A stretch of DNA of 64,000 nt from Diadophis punctatus similis (GCA_023053685.1 JALIGW010000003.1:138133126-138197125); one strand, 5' to 3'; shown: positions 1 to 11,637, counted from the stretch's first letter. Notes: generated by a model from the sequence alone, not told the origin. Made by a program: numbers and translations.

Positions 1-36
1 AAGGGGGGTCTGAATACTTTCTGAAAGCACTGCAAA
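1..36. mobile_element. Tc1-like transposon end (fragment)
   Basis: The motif ggggtctgaatactttct followed by gaaagcactg resembles the terminal repeat of Tc1-like elements known from fish and other vertebrates. Only one end lies in the window, so length and orientation cannot be given. Recognition is from memory. Confidence 0.45.
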
Positions 37-139
37 TCCCCCCATGGATATTTAGGTATTCCCATTAAAATAGCATTGTTTACAAGTAAGATTTTCAATT
101 TACCATTATTTTTACTTGATCAAATTTTTGAAACTGTCC

Positions 140-540
140 CTCACAGAGGAACTGGGCAGGGTACAAGTAAAAAAAACCCAAAACATAAAAGCAGTATTTG
201 AAATTTACAATTTAAAAAAAGCAAGAGCAGATTAAAAATTAGTATTAAAAAGTCAATTAAAAGGCGGGGAAGGCATTCGGGGCAGTAAGCAGCCCCGTGT
301 CTGTGCTGTTCTGTATGCCGCAAGCAGAGCCATGTTTTTACGTCTTTCAAAAGGCCAGGAGAGGGGGGAGGCACTGCTTTACTTCTGAGGGGAAGCATAA
401 TTCCACAAGGTGCTGACAATGGAGGGAATGGCAATCTCTCCCTGGACCCCACCAGTTGGAATTCTTTAGCTGACAAGGTCTGCCACATGCCCCTCCCCCT
501 GCCTGTCCAGATGGGGCGGGCTGTTGAAATGGGATTATAG
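140..540 (-). mobile_element. L2/CR1-group LINE 3' end
   Basis: On the minus strand a degenerate ORF2 C-terminus reads through LLKDVKTWLCL, which corresponds to the FRKAIKTWLF motif in the copy at 26652-27342. It is followed by an AT-rich 3' UTR ending in the cell-type motif gtaccctgcccag near position 140. The copy is 5'-truncated and carries frameshifts. L2 and CR1 cannot be separated with confidence by eye. Confidence 0.6.
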
Positions 541-1680
541 TAATAAAATAAATTCAGTTTGTCAGATCCTGACATCATCCACAAATCTTAAGTACCATTA
601 CAATGATCACTTAAATAATCTATTTTAACCACAGAAATAATATTTAAGAGAGTTGCACTAATTGATAATTAAAATATGTTGCTATCTGACATCTCTATTT
701 TTCCATTTTTGAAAAGTTGCTCACAGTGTATTTTGTCTCCTAATTCTATTTTCACCAACCATCTTAACCTTCTTTTCAGTAAGCTAAGTTGCCAAGTTGA
801 GGCAAAACAGATTTGCAAGACATATCTATCCTGTGGTTGCCATTAATTCCTTGATTTAAATATTATGCAAACTGTTTACATAATTAATTACTTGAATAGG
901 AAATAGAAGCAAATCAATACCCTCTAATTAAACTGGAGTATTTTCCTTGCTTTCAATTTTCCTCAGCTTTTGCTTAAACCTACCAGAAAAGACTGAATAA
1001 TAGTAAGAAAATTGATTGTGTCAATAAGCCCAATTGTGTCAGGTCAATAAGGGAAAATATTGATAAAATGTAAACAAATAATAGGTGAGAAATAATTTTC
1101 TGTGAAAGCATATTTCACAAACATTAATGATAAAATACTTCAAAAATTGTATTTTTAGTTATAGTTTTAAGGCTATTGAAATTTCTGAGGGATATTTCTG
1201 ATTTTTAAAAAGTTGTATGTACAAAATTTTAAGTAACTTATCGCTGGTTCTCTCTCAGACTAAAATACACTTTTATGAATGGATCTGGTCCTTCACAAGC
1301 AGAAGTGACAATCTGTTCCCTCCATTTCTTAATCTAAATGTACAGTAACACTAAAACAAAATCCTTTAGGGAAAGTGCTTTGCATATTCAGAGGAACACA
1401 GAACATAAGAGCTATAGTACAGGTATTCCTTTGCCCTATGACGATTTGTTCCAAAGTTATGACAGCACAGAATGAACACTGGTTATGACTGAGCCTTGGA
1501 GTTCTGCCTGTCCCAGCATCCTGCAGTCATGTGATTGCAATCTGGGTGCTTGGCAACTTGTTTACACTTACGATCTGTTACAGCTGCCTACAATTACGTG
1601 ATCGCCATTTGTAACTTTCCCTGTAGGCTTCCCCAGAAGGTTGGTAGGGAAATCAGAAGGGAAAGTTTCAAGTCACAAGT

Positions 1681-1846
1681 CTCCTCTATCTCTGCACCCT
1701 CTCCTAGCCTGTGTCTTCTGCACACCTCCTCCGACCCCCACATCTCTCTTGCATCCTCTCACACCCTTGTGCACACTCCTCCATCAGCACTGCATCTCTT
1801 GCACACACCCTCTCAATGTCCCTTGCACCACTGTCCATCCCCTTGT
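1681..1846. repeat. CT-rich degenerate minisatellite
   Basis: Imperfect short units such as ctcttgcatcctctcacaccc and cttgcacacaccctctcaatg recur in tandem. It lies inside copy A of the TAGTCC family, just after the family word ending aagtcac. A comparable C-rich tandem stretch occupies the same internal place in the copy at 12620-13301. Confidence 0.5.
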
Positions 1847-1974
1847 CCCAAAGGTGCTTTTTCAAGAAGCAACTGGACTTTTTTGGTTTTTCTTTGAAGA
1901 CGTTTCGCTTCTCATCCAAGAAGCTTCTTCAGCTTCTTCAGAGTCCAGTTGCCTCTTGAAAAAGCACCTTTGGG
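1847..1974. repeat. Hairpin repeat with 33-bp arms
   Basis: The arm at 1847-1879 is the reverse complement of 1942-1974 with one mismatch. The loop of about 62 bp contains gacgtttcgcttctcatccaagaagcttcttcag, wording I associate with a dispersed fish and reptile repeat; its class is not assigned. It sits inside the repeat at 1418-2347. Confidence 0.6.
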
Positions 1975-3149
1975 ACAACCATGACCTGGATGACTGAGAA
2001 TCTCCATAGACATGTTCATTCCTTTGCTCTCTCTCCTACACATAGCAGCCGCTTGGGCCTGGTACTTACAACTTCCTGCTGGCTTTCCCATGGACTTTGA
2101 TTGTGAGAAGCCAGAAGGAAGGTGCTTTACCTAATGATGGTGGGATTCAGTTAACAATACAAACTTTGTAAGGTGCCTTTGTAAGCTGTCTCTCGGCAAG
2201 ATGGGTGGCATATAAGATAAACAACCAAACAACTCTGAGAGTGCAAGGATTGCGCTTGATAAGTGATACAGTTGCACTTTAAAGCCACACTGCTTAGCAA
2301 CGGAAATTCTAGCCCCAAGTGTTGTTGTTAGTCAAGAATTACCTGAACAGCCTTTTATTAACCATTTTTCTTCAAGCATTCAATTTTCTTCCTTAACACA
2401 AGACAAGAAATAATGGTAACTTATCCTTTACTTTTGACATTGGTGGCCCGCTACATCTTCCATTTTACTTTATAAAATGTGCCTATTTAGGAAATGGCCC
2501 AGATTATAGCATAACAAAAGTCAGAAAGGATTTTACTACTGAACTGAGGACAAAAGAGTATTGTCTTACAAGACCCAATTACTAACATGTTTACAATGAG
2601 GTTCTCTTTGCTGGCAATGTGTGTGTTTTTTTTATTATCTATGCCTTTTAAGCTCCGTCTTTTGGTGTGGCCACATGTTTTGTTCCGCAAGTCAAGCACC
2701 ACAAAAATAAAAACAAATATTTCAGAAAACCAAGGAAAGCCTTAAAGAAACGTCTTCAAATTAAGATGGTTGAGATTTTGAAAGAGCTCCAAATTCAAAA
2801 GGAAGATTTTGTTCCCCCTAAGAAAAATGTTTTCCGTCATAAGCAAATAATTATTTTACTATTAAAAGCAACATACATGTCAATGAGTTCTTTTCTGACA
2901 TTGTTTCTGGGTTTGCTTTTGTAATTCTGTTACACAGATCCTTTTCTTGAAGCAGAGAAGACACGGCTCTTTGCAATGTCCTTCTGGAGGCCATGCAGTG
3001 AACAAGTAGAGTGAAATCTACATTTGAGAGTTCCGCATCTCCACATAGACTTTTCACTGAATTAATGAGATGCTTCAGCACGGCTCCACTGTTAGATTTA
3101 TTTATAAGACTACATTCTATTAAATTATATGAACTTAAAAGAATCTGAC

Positions 3150-3291
3150 CTTTTCCTTGAGGGCCCTTCTTCAAAATCTGAAGAACTAATATCATTGGAA
3201 GTTGAGGATACTTGCGATGCATCATCCTTCTCATTCTCTAGCTGTTCAGACCCTGGTCTTAATCCTTTAGACGGGCCATTACCAAGGAGTC
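3150..3291 (-). CDS. JARID2: JARID2 coding exon 3 (partial gene)
   Basis: This is the next internal exon of JARID2. On the minus strand the acceptor is a T-rich tract ending taattacag and the donor is AAAAG|GTCAGA, weaker than that of exon 2. The 142 bp comprise 2 bases completing the Gly codon from exon 2, 46 open codons, and 2 bases carried to the next exon. The peptide begins [16 protein letters not shown] and includes [16 protein letters not shown] and [12 protein letters not shown]. From memory these closely match human JARID2 around residues 61-106, a Ser/Asp/Glu-rich, probably disordered stretch ahead of the PRC2- and nucleosome-binding region. Differences from the recalled mammalian protein are confined to [13 protein letters not shown]. 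The next exon (expected to begin with Arg-Pro-Arg-Leu) is not within positions 1-3149. Confidence 0.96.
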
Positions 3292-3487
3292 CTGTAATTA
3301 AAAAAAGAAAAGAGTTAAGAGAAATAGCCACAAATCCACTCCAAATTCCACTAAGATAGCCAGACACACATACATACAGAGAGAGACAAATAAAGAGTTA
3401 TAGCACCAGGAATCCTTTTCCAAAAATATAAACTGTATAAAATGTAGCCTAATAATATTGCTAAAAATACATTTAATGCACTTATGA

Positions 3488-3702
3488 ACCGCGGTGGCGC
3501 AGTGGTTAGAGTGCAGTACTGCAAGCTACTTCTGACTGCCAGCTGCCTGCAATTTGGCAGTTCAAATCTCACCAGGCTCAAGGTTGACTCAGCCTTCCAT
3601 CCTTCCGAGGTTGGTAAAATGAGTACCCAGATTGTTGGGGGCAATATGCTGACTCTGTAAACCGCTTAGAGAGGGATGTAAAGCACTGTAAAGTGGTATA
3701 TA
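3488..3702 (+). mobile_element. tRNA-derived SINE (family A), 5' part
   Basis: It begins accgcggtggcgcagtggttag, a tRNA-like head with an A-box (TGGCGCAGTGG) and a B-box-like GGCAGTTCAAATCTC. The body includes ggttgactcagccttccatcc and gtaaaccgcttagaga. The SINE is cut by a 134-bp MITE at 3703-3836 and resumes at 3839. This is an abundant squamate SINE; other copies are at 19226-19450 and 37787-37976. Confidence 0.85.
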
Positions 3703-3836
3703 CCCTGTTTCCCCCAAAATACGACATCCCCTGATAATAAGCCCAATCGGCTTTTGAGTGCATGGAAATAAGGCCAAGCACTTATTTCAGGGTTCAAAAA
3801 AATAAAAGACAGGGTCCTATTTTCAGGGAAACACGA
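3703..3836. mobile_element. 134-bp MITE, CCCTGTTTCCCC family, nested in SINE
   Basis: The inverted ends ccctgtttccccc and cagggaaacacg are visible, with the inner motif ataagcccaatcggc. The host SINE dinucleotide TA is duplicated on both sides (3701-3702, 3837-3838), so removing the element restores the family word ggtatataagtctaag. TA duplication and size point to a non-autonomous DNA transposon, perhaps Tc1/mariner-like. Confidence 0.8.
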
Positions 3837-3838
3837 TA

Positions 3839-3870
3839 AGTCTAAGTGCTATTGCTATTATTATATTGCT
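3839..3870 (+). mobile_element. tRNA-derived SINE (family A), 3' tail
   Basis: This continues the SINE at 3488-3702 after the nested MITE. It reads agtctaagtgctattgctat, the usual 3' end of this SINE family. Confidence 0.75.
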
Positions 3871-5862
3871 TATGTACATTATGCATCTTATCTCAGTTAC
3901 CTCTTCCAATCTTTTCACTCAATCTTTTAAATCCTGTGAATGTTGAGACTATGTGCCTTCTGGAAATGTAATTGTGACTTTCTGTCCAAGATGAGATTTT
4001 AGCTAGATACTTCCTGATTCATGTCTCATCTCATTTTATTGAAATACTTTAGGCCAGTTAAGTACTGCAAATTGTCAACATTACAGACCTCAATTCACTA
4101 AACTTTAGATGTAACAGATAAAACCTGAATTTTTATTTCATACCAAACAACGGACACCTATTTTTACATATTACCGGTGATCCTTAATTTATGATTGGTT
4201 ACATAAGGACTCTTCGAAGTTATGACCCATCCTCTAAGTTATGACTGCCACACCACCATCCCTGTCACATGATCATATTTTGGGAGCTTGGCAGCTGGCT
4301 CACATTTACAACACATTGCAGCATCTCATGATTATATGACTGCGTTTTGCAACCAGGTTGCAGAATACTATGTGCCAATATATTTTCCTCTATTTTAAGG
4401 ATTAACACAAAGTTCTTTAAAACCGTGAGAAATAAAATTTAACTGCACGAATACCCCATTTGTTTGTAATTCTTAATGCTGAGAACAATAAAACAAAGTG
4501 TGGTCTTCACCATCAAAAGTTTTTGGTCCCTGTTCTGAGTGAAGGAGAACTTCAAACGTGGCATACGCTCAAACCGATGTTGATCTAGAATCATTCTTCA
4601 TAAGCAGTTACAGAAAGCATTTAACTGTTCTTTTTCTTTCTTTAAAACTGCATTTCCAAATAAACTTTCATATTTGACACAAAGAATAGTTGTAGAAATC
4701 AATGCTGAATTTTCAGAATGGTGCTGGATTTAATCTATTTAAGGTATCTATAGACAGACCTTAACTAACCCTTAAATCATAATAAACTAATAAAAACAGG
4801 GCTTGGGTGGTAAAGAAGCTATTAGAATATCCATTACTATCTTGCTTGTTTCCCAGGACAGGAGCAAGGCATGGCTCAATTCACTAAATGACAATAAAGT
4901 TCTTCTAGACTGTATGAAGATATTAAACCTGTGACACACTTTGATACTTTTTTAAAATAAGGAATTTATTACATTTTAAAAATTAGATTAATTTCCCACC
5001 CCCTAGATCTTATCTCTTTACTGGGCTCAGTGAAAAACTGGAGAAAATCCTAATTTCCATAATTCTAAAACACATTTCAATGTGATGGTATATATGAATA
5101 AAGAACTGAGATGCTCCCTCACCTCTTTTCTTTGTTAATTGATTTTTTTTCCTCCCACTTTTCACCATCACCTTTATCTCTATTTAACACAAAAGATAAT
5201 AAGCGGTTTCAGCTGAACACTGTTAGACTCCGGAAGCACACTTGGGAAGGATCACTCTGCACAGGTCTGTCTCACTACCTACACACACAACAGCCGTGCC
5301 TGTTGCCACCTTTACACTTACCAATGATATAAATGAACTGTATGCATGAACTGATCTCTGTGGTTGCTAGGAGTTGAACGTGACTTGATGGCACATACTC
5401 AATCAATGTTATGAACTGATATTTTGTCAGCTACCAAATGCATGACTAGCAGATTTTGTAACCAATAAATGGTTGTGGCCTCACAACTCAAGTTACATTT
5501 TTAAATAACATACTTGATGCCACGAAATGGCTGTCTTTTATCGTTAGGTACATTTATTTTTTTGTGATAAACAGAGGCATGATGTAACAAACACCATTAA
5601 AAAATAATTTATTCAATGGTCCTCGAATATTAATAATTATTTCAAAGCCTGAAGTTACAGCAATGATAACAAAAACATTTGCTTTGAGGAATATTAGGTT
5701 TTTTTAAAAAAAATAAAACGTGTTAAATCTTAGTCTTGACACTCCTATTTTCATTTATTTCCATCCTCCAAAAATCCATCCATTATTCATATGCCATTCA
5801 ATTTTGGGCCACAGATTATTACATTAGGCATGTAGATAGAACTCACTGTCCACGGTCTAGAC
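3871..5862. other. Mostly unremarkable AT-rich intron
   Basis: A truncated TAGTCC-family copy lies at about 4171-4376 (ggtgatccttaatttatgattgg, cacatgatcatattttggg). I see nothing else nameable: no exon with coding bias, and no long repeat. Confidence 0.5.
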
Positions 5863-6352
5863 CAGTGGTTCTCAACCTTCCTAATGCCGCGACCCTTTAA
5901 TACAGTTCCTCATGTTGTGGTGACCCCCAACCATAAAATAATAAAATTATTAGGAAACTCAGGGGTGGGTTCTAACTTACCTCACTGCCGGTTCGCTTCC
6001 TCCTGTGTTGCGTGGCCGCACCTCGTGGGCGCGCGTGCACTTTGCACGCGCACGCATGTGCAGTGCCAATTTTTTTAAAAAATTGCAAAAAAAAAGCCAA
6101 AAACAAGATGGTGACGCATGCGCATTGCCAGAAATTCGGCTTCTGCACATGCTCAGAAGTTCCCATGGTACAGATTTTTTTTTTGCAGTAGTCTATTTGC
6201 ATGTGGGTGGACCCGCCTGGAGACGGATAGAGGAGCGGTGCTCGGTTCCTAAGACCATCGGAAATATGTGATTTCCGATGGTCTTAGGCGACTCCTGTGA
6301 AAGGGTCGTTCGACCCCCAAAGGGGTCGCGACCCACAGGTTGAGAACCGCTG
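5863..6352. mobile_element. SPIN-like hAT non-autonomous transposon
   Basis: The ends are cagtggttctcaacc and ggttgagaaccgctg. Next to them are gaccctttaatacagttcctc on one side and aaagggtcgttcgaccccc plus aggggtcgcgacccacagg on the other. The flanking 8-bp duplication gtctagac (5855-5862 and 6353-6360) is perfect. From memory these sequences match the SPIN (Space Invader) hAT family, known for patchy distribution and horizontal transfer among tetrapods. An inner hairpin (aagaccatcggaaat and its inverse) is at about 6252-6287. A second repeat fragment starting at 5960 interrupts the interior. Confidence 0.85.
5960..6190. mobile_element. CAGGGGTGGGTTC hAT family, truncated, nested in SPIN
   Basis: It starts caggggtgggttctaactta and continues cctcactgccggttcgcttc, matching the intact copy at 62040-62386. 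It shares the inner words aaaacaagatggtgacgcat and gaaattcggcttctgc. The opposite end and its target duplication are not visible, so the right boundary is approximate. Confidence 0.7.
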
Positions 6353-7540
6353 GTCTAGACTCTAGTATATTTACAATTGAGGATTAGAAACAAGACTTCA
6401 ATATATTGTGGGAAGGTTTTTGCAGTCTAGAGGCAGCATTAAGACACAGTAATGTGACTGAGAGGCCCCTCCACCAAGATTGTGAAAGATTCAGACAGAA
6501 GGAGAAACCAACGTTACCACATGGCGCAAGTGAGGCAAAACCTTAACCACCAGCTGATGAGTTCCTTTGAAGAAATGGTGGGCAGCTGCTGCAAGGAAGC
6601 CACATGATCTCCTGCAACTAGGTCAACCCAATGAAATGTGAATAACTGAGCAAGGAAGAGGGGGAAAATACAGGTACATTTTACAGAACCACTATGGCAG
6701 GAAGAGGGAAGAAGCCCTTATGGAATGAAGAGTAAAAACCACAGCCTGTGGAAATTAACCCCAAATTTCTCTAGACTCATTATTTACTGTTTCATTATTC
6801 ACAGTTTTATGAAACAGAACCTCTGTAAATATTGAGTGTCAGCTGATTTACTACACATTGGGGAATTAAGAAAAAAATCCACTCTGTTACCTAGTATGGC
6901 ATAAGATAGTTCAAGGAAAGAACAGCATCACAATCAGATTATAAACAACAAAACAACAAAACCCTTAAAACATCATCAGGGTTTGTTTGTTTTTTTGGAC
7001 TTTTTGCATGAAACCTAAAAAAAATGAAAACAATACATGAGCTTGATTAGAAAAAAATAGTAGATAACAGAAAAAACAAAAGTTATGTTGTAACCATAGA
7101 ATAAAAGGCCAATTTATATATATCTGTTGTAAAAATAAGTTGGAAGTCACTTTTTGTCCACTACCCCTCCTGCACTTTTGGCTTTGCTTTATCTTTTTTT
7201 CATTACTTTTTTTTCTTTTCTATTTTGAAGTTTTTGCTTTTATTCTTTCTAGTTAAAAAAAAATCTAACGTAGTTATCTTTTTAAAAATTGTAAAATATT
7301 TACATGGCATAAAGTATTTTGCAATGTGTACCTTATTTTTATACCCAAAGAGGAGCCCATCTGAAAATCAAAATTAGGAGAGGCCAGGCTGATGTGTAGT
7401 TATACAATTATACCTGCAGTGACCATAAGTCCTTTTTTAATAAAAACAATAACAGTACTTTATTTCAAAAAATTGCCTTTTAAATTTATTTATTTTTCAC
7501 TTTTGTCCTTTATTTTAGTAATGTGTTACCTTAGAAATGT
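6353..7540. other. AT-rich intron, nothing recognised
   Basis: I see no conserved coding frame and no repeat family I can name. The sequence is A/T-rich with homopolymer runs, especially between 6960 and 7500. Confidence 0.4.
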
Positions 7541-9600
7541 TACCTCTTGGGGAGTTTCTGGTTGACGTCGCTGCAATACAGACGCAGGGAACGGGTCTCC
7601 CCGTCCCCTGCTCTGACTTCTCTTGTTTGTGGGCTCTAAGGGGAGCCTAAGCCGGTCTATAGGAGCGGTGAAGCAAAGAGGGGCACCCAGAGAGGTCGAG
7701 GAGAGTCTCAGCTCTCCTGTCTGACCCGGGGTTTACTTTCCCTCTCAGCCACGGCAGGAATGAAGAGGCAGCCTAAAGACGGCCACCACAAAGCTGGGAC
7801 AGCCGATGACTATTTAAGACTGGTGCTGGAGCAAAGAAGGTGAACAGTGAGTGGAACTGGGGGGGGGGAGGATTTTTCTTTTACCTTAAATTTAACCCCA
7901 AGGAGCAATTCAGAATTATCTGCTCAGAATCAGCTGTTAAAGCGGCAGCTAGGCATTCAGAGAAACTACCAGACCACCAGACTGGAAGTGAAGGGTGCAG
8001 GAGTGAAAATAATAAACTTTGAAACTTTGAAAACTACAGAAAATTGAACCCTTAAGCTGGGAAGGTGTGGTACTGGGGAGACATTTTAAAATGCTGGAAT
8101 AATTTCTTTGTAAAACTTATTCTGCTTTTATAATTCGTTTATAACATTTATAACTAAAAGAACGCTGGAAACGTGGTTATATTGAAATCTAAGCTGAGAG
8201 TGCTACCTGCTGACGAAAGAGAAAACTACTAGTCTAAATGAAATTGTGTGAAAATTTTTATTGGATTACTTCTAGTCACTCTATGACTACTGGATTATTG
8301 GAGACTCAAGTATAATCTCTGGAACTATTTAAATGGAACTGATTGTTAATGGGACATAAAGAATTGGGACTAGTGCACTCCTTGAAGGGTAACTTAAAGA
8401 TTGAACAAATAGTTCTTGGACTGTTGGATAAAAAGTGATTTTTTAAAAACAAATGCCCTGGAAAAGGAGGAGTCAACAGAAGGAATGAAGAAGGAGGAAG
8501 ACAAAGACGAGGCAACAGTGGAAATAATAATGGCTGATGAATTAAACCAGGCGGAGAATATATTAGAGGGGAAAGATAGGTTTGAAAGCAAAAATAGGGG
8601 TTGGGTAGAAATGTTAGAAATTACCGTATTTTTCGGAGTATAAGACGCACCGGAGTATAAGACGCACCTTAGTTTTTTGGGGGGAAAATAGGGGAAAATA
8701 ATCTGCCTACCAGGTATTCATCTGGCTAGCGTCCTTAGTCTGGTCAGCTTCAGCACATTATTTTATTCCCTGGTTGGGACTTTAAAAAACCTTCTTCTGA
8801 GAGAGTAACAATGAAAGAGCCTGCAAGCCAGTAAGAGCTGGGAAGATCGTTAGCACCTGGTTAGGGCTAGAAAAAACCTTCTTTGGAGCAAGTAGAGCAA
8901 TGAAAAGAAAACCTGCAAAGACTTAGGGCTGGAAAAACATTCTTTGAAGAGAGTAACAATGAAAAAGCCTGCAAGGTAAGAGCTGGGAAGATCTGTTAGC
9001 ACCTAGTTAGGGCTGGGAAAAAAAGCTACATTCGAAGTATAAGACGCACCCAAATTTTCAGCCACTTTTAGGGAGGAAAAAGGTGCATCTTATACTCCGA
9101 AAAGTACGGTAGGCAGTGGAAGAGGGTAGAGGTGGGAGGAATACCTAGATTAAACATCCAAGAAGTAGATTTAAGAGAGGAATTTGGGAGGCAAGTAAAA
9201 AAAAAGCATAGTAATTAAAGTATTGAAGCGGACAAGAGATGATAGATAGATTTTTTTGTTATTGTTGCTGTTGTTCTGAGTTACTTTTTCTTTTCTCTCG
9301 CTCTCTTCTTCCTTTTCCTGTTTTCTTTTTTTAAGTAGGTGACATGATTAGAAGTTAGGCAAGAAAGAAAGGAAAAGCTTCTTAATAAAGGGTGATATGA
9401 TCAAAAGCTAGAATAAGTAATAGAAATAAGAAAAGGGGGAATATTAGTATAGACTTTTTACATCATAAAATGAAAGTAATAAGAAGAGAAAATGTGGAAT
9501 AATTGAATAATGATAGACTATAAATTAATATAAATATGCATTATTATTAGAAATATATAAGCAGATTGAATGTAAGGATTATGATTAACTTGAATAGTTT
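7541..9600 (+). mobile_element. LINE-like retroelement with 5' leader, ORF remnant
   Basis: A comparatively GC-rich leader (7541-7850, with gacgtcgctgcaatacagacg) is followed by AT-rich sequence. An open frame at 8416-8640 has a highly charged peptide (EKEESTEGMKKEEDKDEA). After a MITE insertion (8624-9109) it continues charged (VDLREEFGRQVKKK), then pyrimidine-rich sequence as in LINE 3' UTRs. No endonuclease or reverse transcriptase is present. It could be an internally deleted L1-type element. Boundaries are estimated and no target duplication was found. Confidence 0.45.
8624..9109. mobile_element. CCGTATTTTTCGG MITE, 486 bp
   Basis: The inverted ends ccgtatttttcggagtataa and cttatactccgaaaagtacgg are flanked by TA on both sides (8622-8623, 9110-9111). 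The interior holds partial duplications of a unit with gagagtaacaatgaaa and gctgggaagatc. The element at 57819-58305 is a 487-bp member of the same subfamily in the opposite orientation. It interrupts the charged open frame of the retroelement at 7541-9600. Confidence 0.85.
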
Positions 9601-11554
9601 TATTTGTATTAGAATGTATGACACTCAGGTGCCACACTGTTCACGCTTTGATTTGATATTTTGATAAAAAAATTAAAAAAAACTTGAAAAAAATAGAAAT
9701 CGTACCTCTTAATGTACACTCTTTTTACATCCTTGTGAAAAATAAGGAACTTGAGTTGTCTTTTTAAAATAAATTTACCCATAGTGTTTGATTTTATTAG
9801 AATATGCAGTTTTATAAAGTTTTTCTTGGCTTTGTTCTTGAATTTTCCTTTGTAAAACAATTAAATGTTTTAATCCTTTTGAACCTCAAAGCACAAATAA
9901 AAGCATAACCAGGCTTTTACCATAAGAAAGAACTGTGCAAATTCACAATCCATTTCATGAGAACATAAAAGACTAAAGAACTATATGGTTCAGATTCCTA
10001 TTCCCCACATGTGAAATGCTTATGGGAAGTCTTCAAGCTGGAGAAAATGGTACCTCTCTGTGATTGAACTTCTGCCTGTGATTGATGCCCCTGCTTAAAA
10101 GCTATTCTGCAAGTCAACATCTAGAACAAAGATAGGTGCTTTAGATGAGCATAGCAAATGTGGCTGAAAACATAACAAACACACACATTTATAGCCTTGG
10201 AATAAAGCCAACTGAAACTCTCTCTCCAGTACTTCCTTTTACAAGCATCCCTCGGTTATCAGCCCATAAGCTGTAACCAATTTAAGTTTATTTCAGGCTT
10301 TAGCTAAACAACATTTAATTGCAATCTGGAATACAAACTGTGAACAATCCCTATGCTTAAGTAAAGCCAAAGTGCTCCCATGAAAGTAAGAATGGGCTGA
10401 GAAACCAACAATAACTTTCAATTGTTTCAGTGGTAATTATAAATTCTAGTTACATATCGAAATCTTTAAATTAATTTAATTGGAATATTTTTCCATAGGA
10501 AACAGATTCTCTTCAAACAATTCAGTTTAAGCTCCATCTCCTTCCTGTAAATAGCCCTATAAACGTGATGTTCTCATGAACACCACAAAGATGGACCATA
10601 CATCACACTTTGTCTCTGCTGCATTCCTTTTGATAATCCCAGTTTGCCACATACTAGAAAGCAAATATCTGGAAAGGGAATTCTTGTGCACTTGTGATGG
10701 TTCCCCAAAGACTTTGTAGAGTACACAAGTTCTATAAGAATGCAGCAATTCGCAGTAGACACTTGTCCTCCAATGGAAATATTGGAATGGTGGACAAGTT
10801 GAAAAGAAAATTCAAAGCACAAGGCGAAAATGCCTTGGATAGAGCTGACACCTAAACTTCTTAGTAATTCACTGCAATACATAGAATCTTTTTGAGTCAA
10901 AGCCCATTTATAATGACAACACTGTCTTCTGTAGGTTAGATTTTTAAAAACCAATTTAAAATTTATTCTGAAAACAGAATAATTTCCCTCTTGAGGAAAG
11001 GAAAGACTGATATTCCAAGACAAAAATATCTTCTTAAGCAAGAAGCTGCAAAGAAAAAAAAAAGGGAAGTTATCATAAATTTGTCCCCATTGATCAGATT
11101 ATGAAGTGCACTCAAAAGAGAAATAAATCAAGTTATCCAATTTAAAGTCTTTTACCCTTTCATAATACCTTATGTTGCCAATTTATTTTCTTTTAAAAAT
11201 GTCATCACAAACAAGAAGCTTTTCACTAGAGTTCCTTCCACCAAAACTCTTTATAAAACTGAAAAGTAATCTTTGGTGATCATGAAAAGTTATTTCTGTC
11301 TTGTTGATGACAACCAACATAAAAATGGAAACAATTTATTGTTTCCTTTTTCTTTGCAGTTTTAAAAAAATGTTGTTGGTTAAATTTACAGTTAACAAAC
11401 TCCAGGGAAGTCTAAATCATGTATATAATTTGAGGCCCTGTAGTTATTTAAGTAACCTTTATGAAAGAATTGCTTTTATTATTTTTTCTAAGACTAATAT
11501 TTATTCTGGAGAAATGCCATGCTAAAATCGAAGCTATATGAAGCTTATATTGTC

Positions 11555-11558
<4 letters not shown>
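9600..11558. other. AT-rich intron, nothing recognised
   Basis: No repeat or coding segment is recognised. The open frame on the minus strand at 10574-11041 has no family resemblance I can see and is flanked by ordinary intron sequence. Confidence 0.4.

Positions 11559-11637
<79 letters not shown>
11559..11637. repeat. (GA)n microsatellite
   Basis: About 39 uninterrupted GA units. Such purine-strand tracts are prone to slippage and can form triplex DNA. Confidence 0.98.

Larger units (their letters stand above)
1418..2347. repeat. TAGTCCTCGACTTA-family repeat, copy A, expanded
   Basis: Member of a family of about 400 bp whose ends read roughly caggtagtcctcgactta and its inverse. Internal family words are visible: cagtcatgtgattgcaatctgg, cttggcaacttg, gcttagcaacgg. 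This copy is about 930 bp because it contains a CT-rich minisatellite (1681-1846), a hairpin repeat (1847-1974) and flanking material. Related copies lie at 4171, 12620, 26511, 30600, 36115 and 39170. Confidence 0.65.
1..3149 (-). other. JARID2: JARID2 intron 3, 5' part
   Basis: This follows the exon 3 donor (GTCAGA at 3149-3144, minus strand). It contains an L2/CR1-group 3' end and one copy of the TAGTCCTCGACTTA repeat. The remainder (about 541-1417 and 2348-3149) is AT-rich, with no gene or repeat I can name. Confidence 0.85.

Noticed and set aside
2667..2924. 85-residue basic open frame near exon 3
   Set aside because: It lies on the strand opposite JARID2, its composition follows A-rich sequence, and no splice or family evidence supports it.
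2851..3234. 127-residue minus-strand frame overlapping JARID2 exon 3
   Set aside because: It is in a different frame from the conserved exon peptide and runs past the exon donor into intron. The exon frame has the JARID2 match.
10574..11041. 155-residue minus-strand frame as a possible exon or gene
   Set aside because: No family resemblance, no convincing acceptor/donor pair at its edges, and no codon bias beyond local composition.
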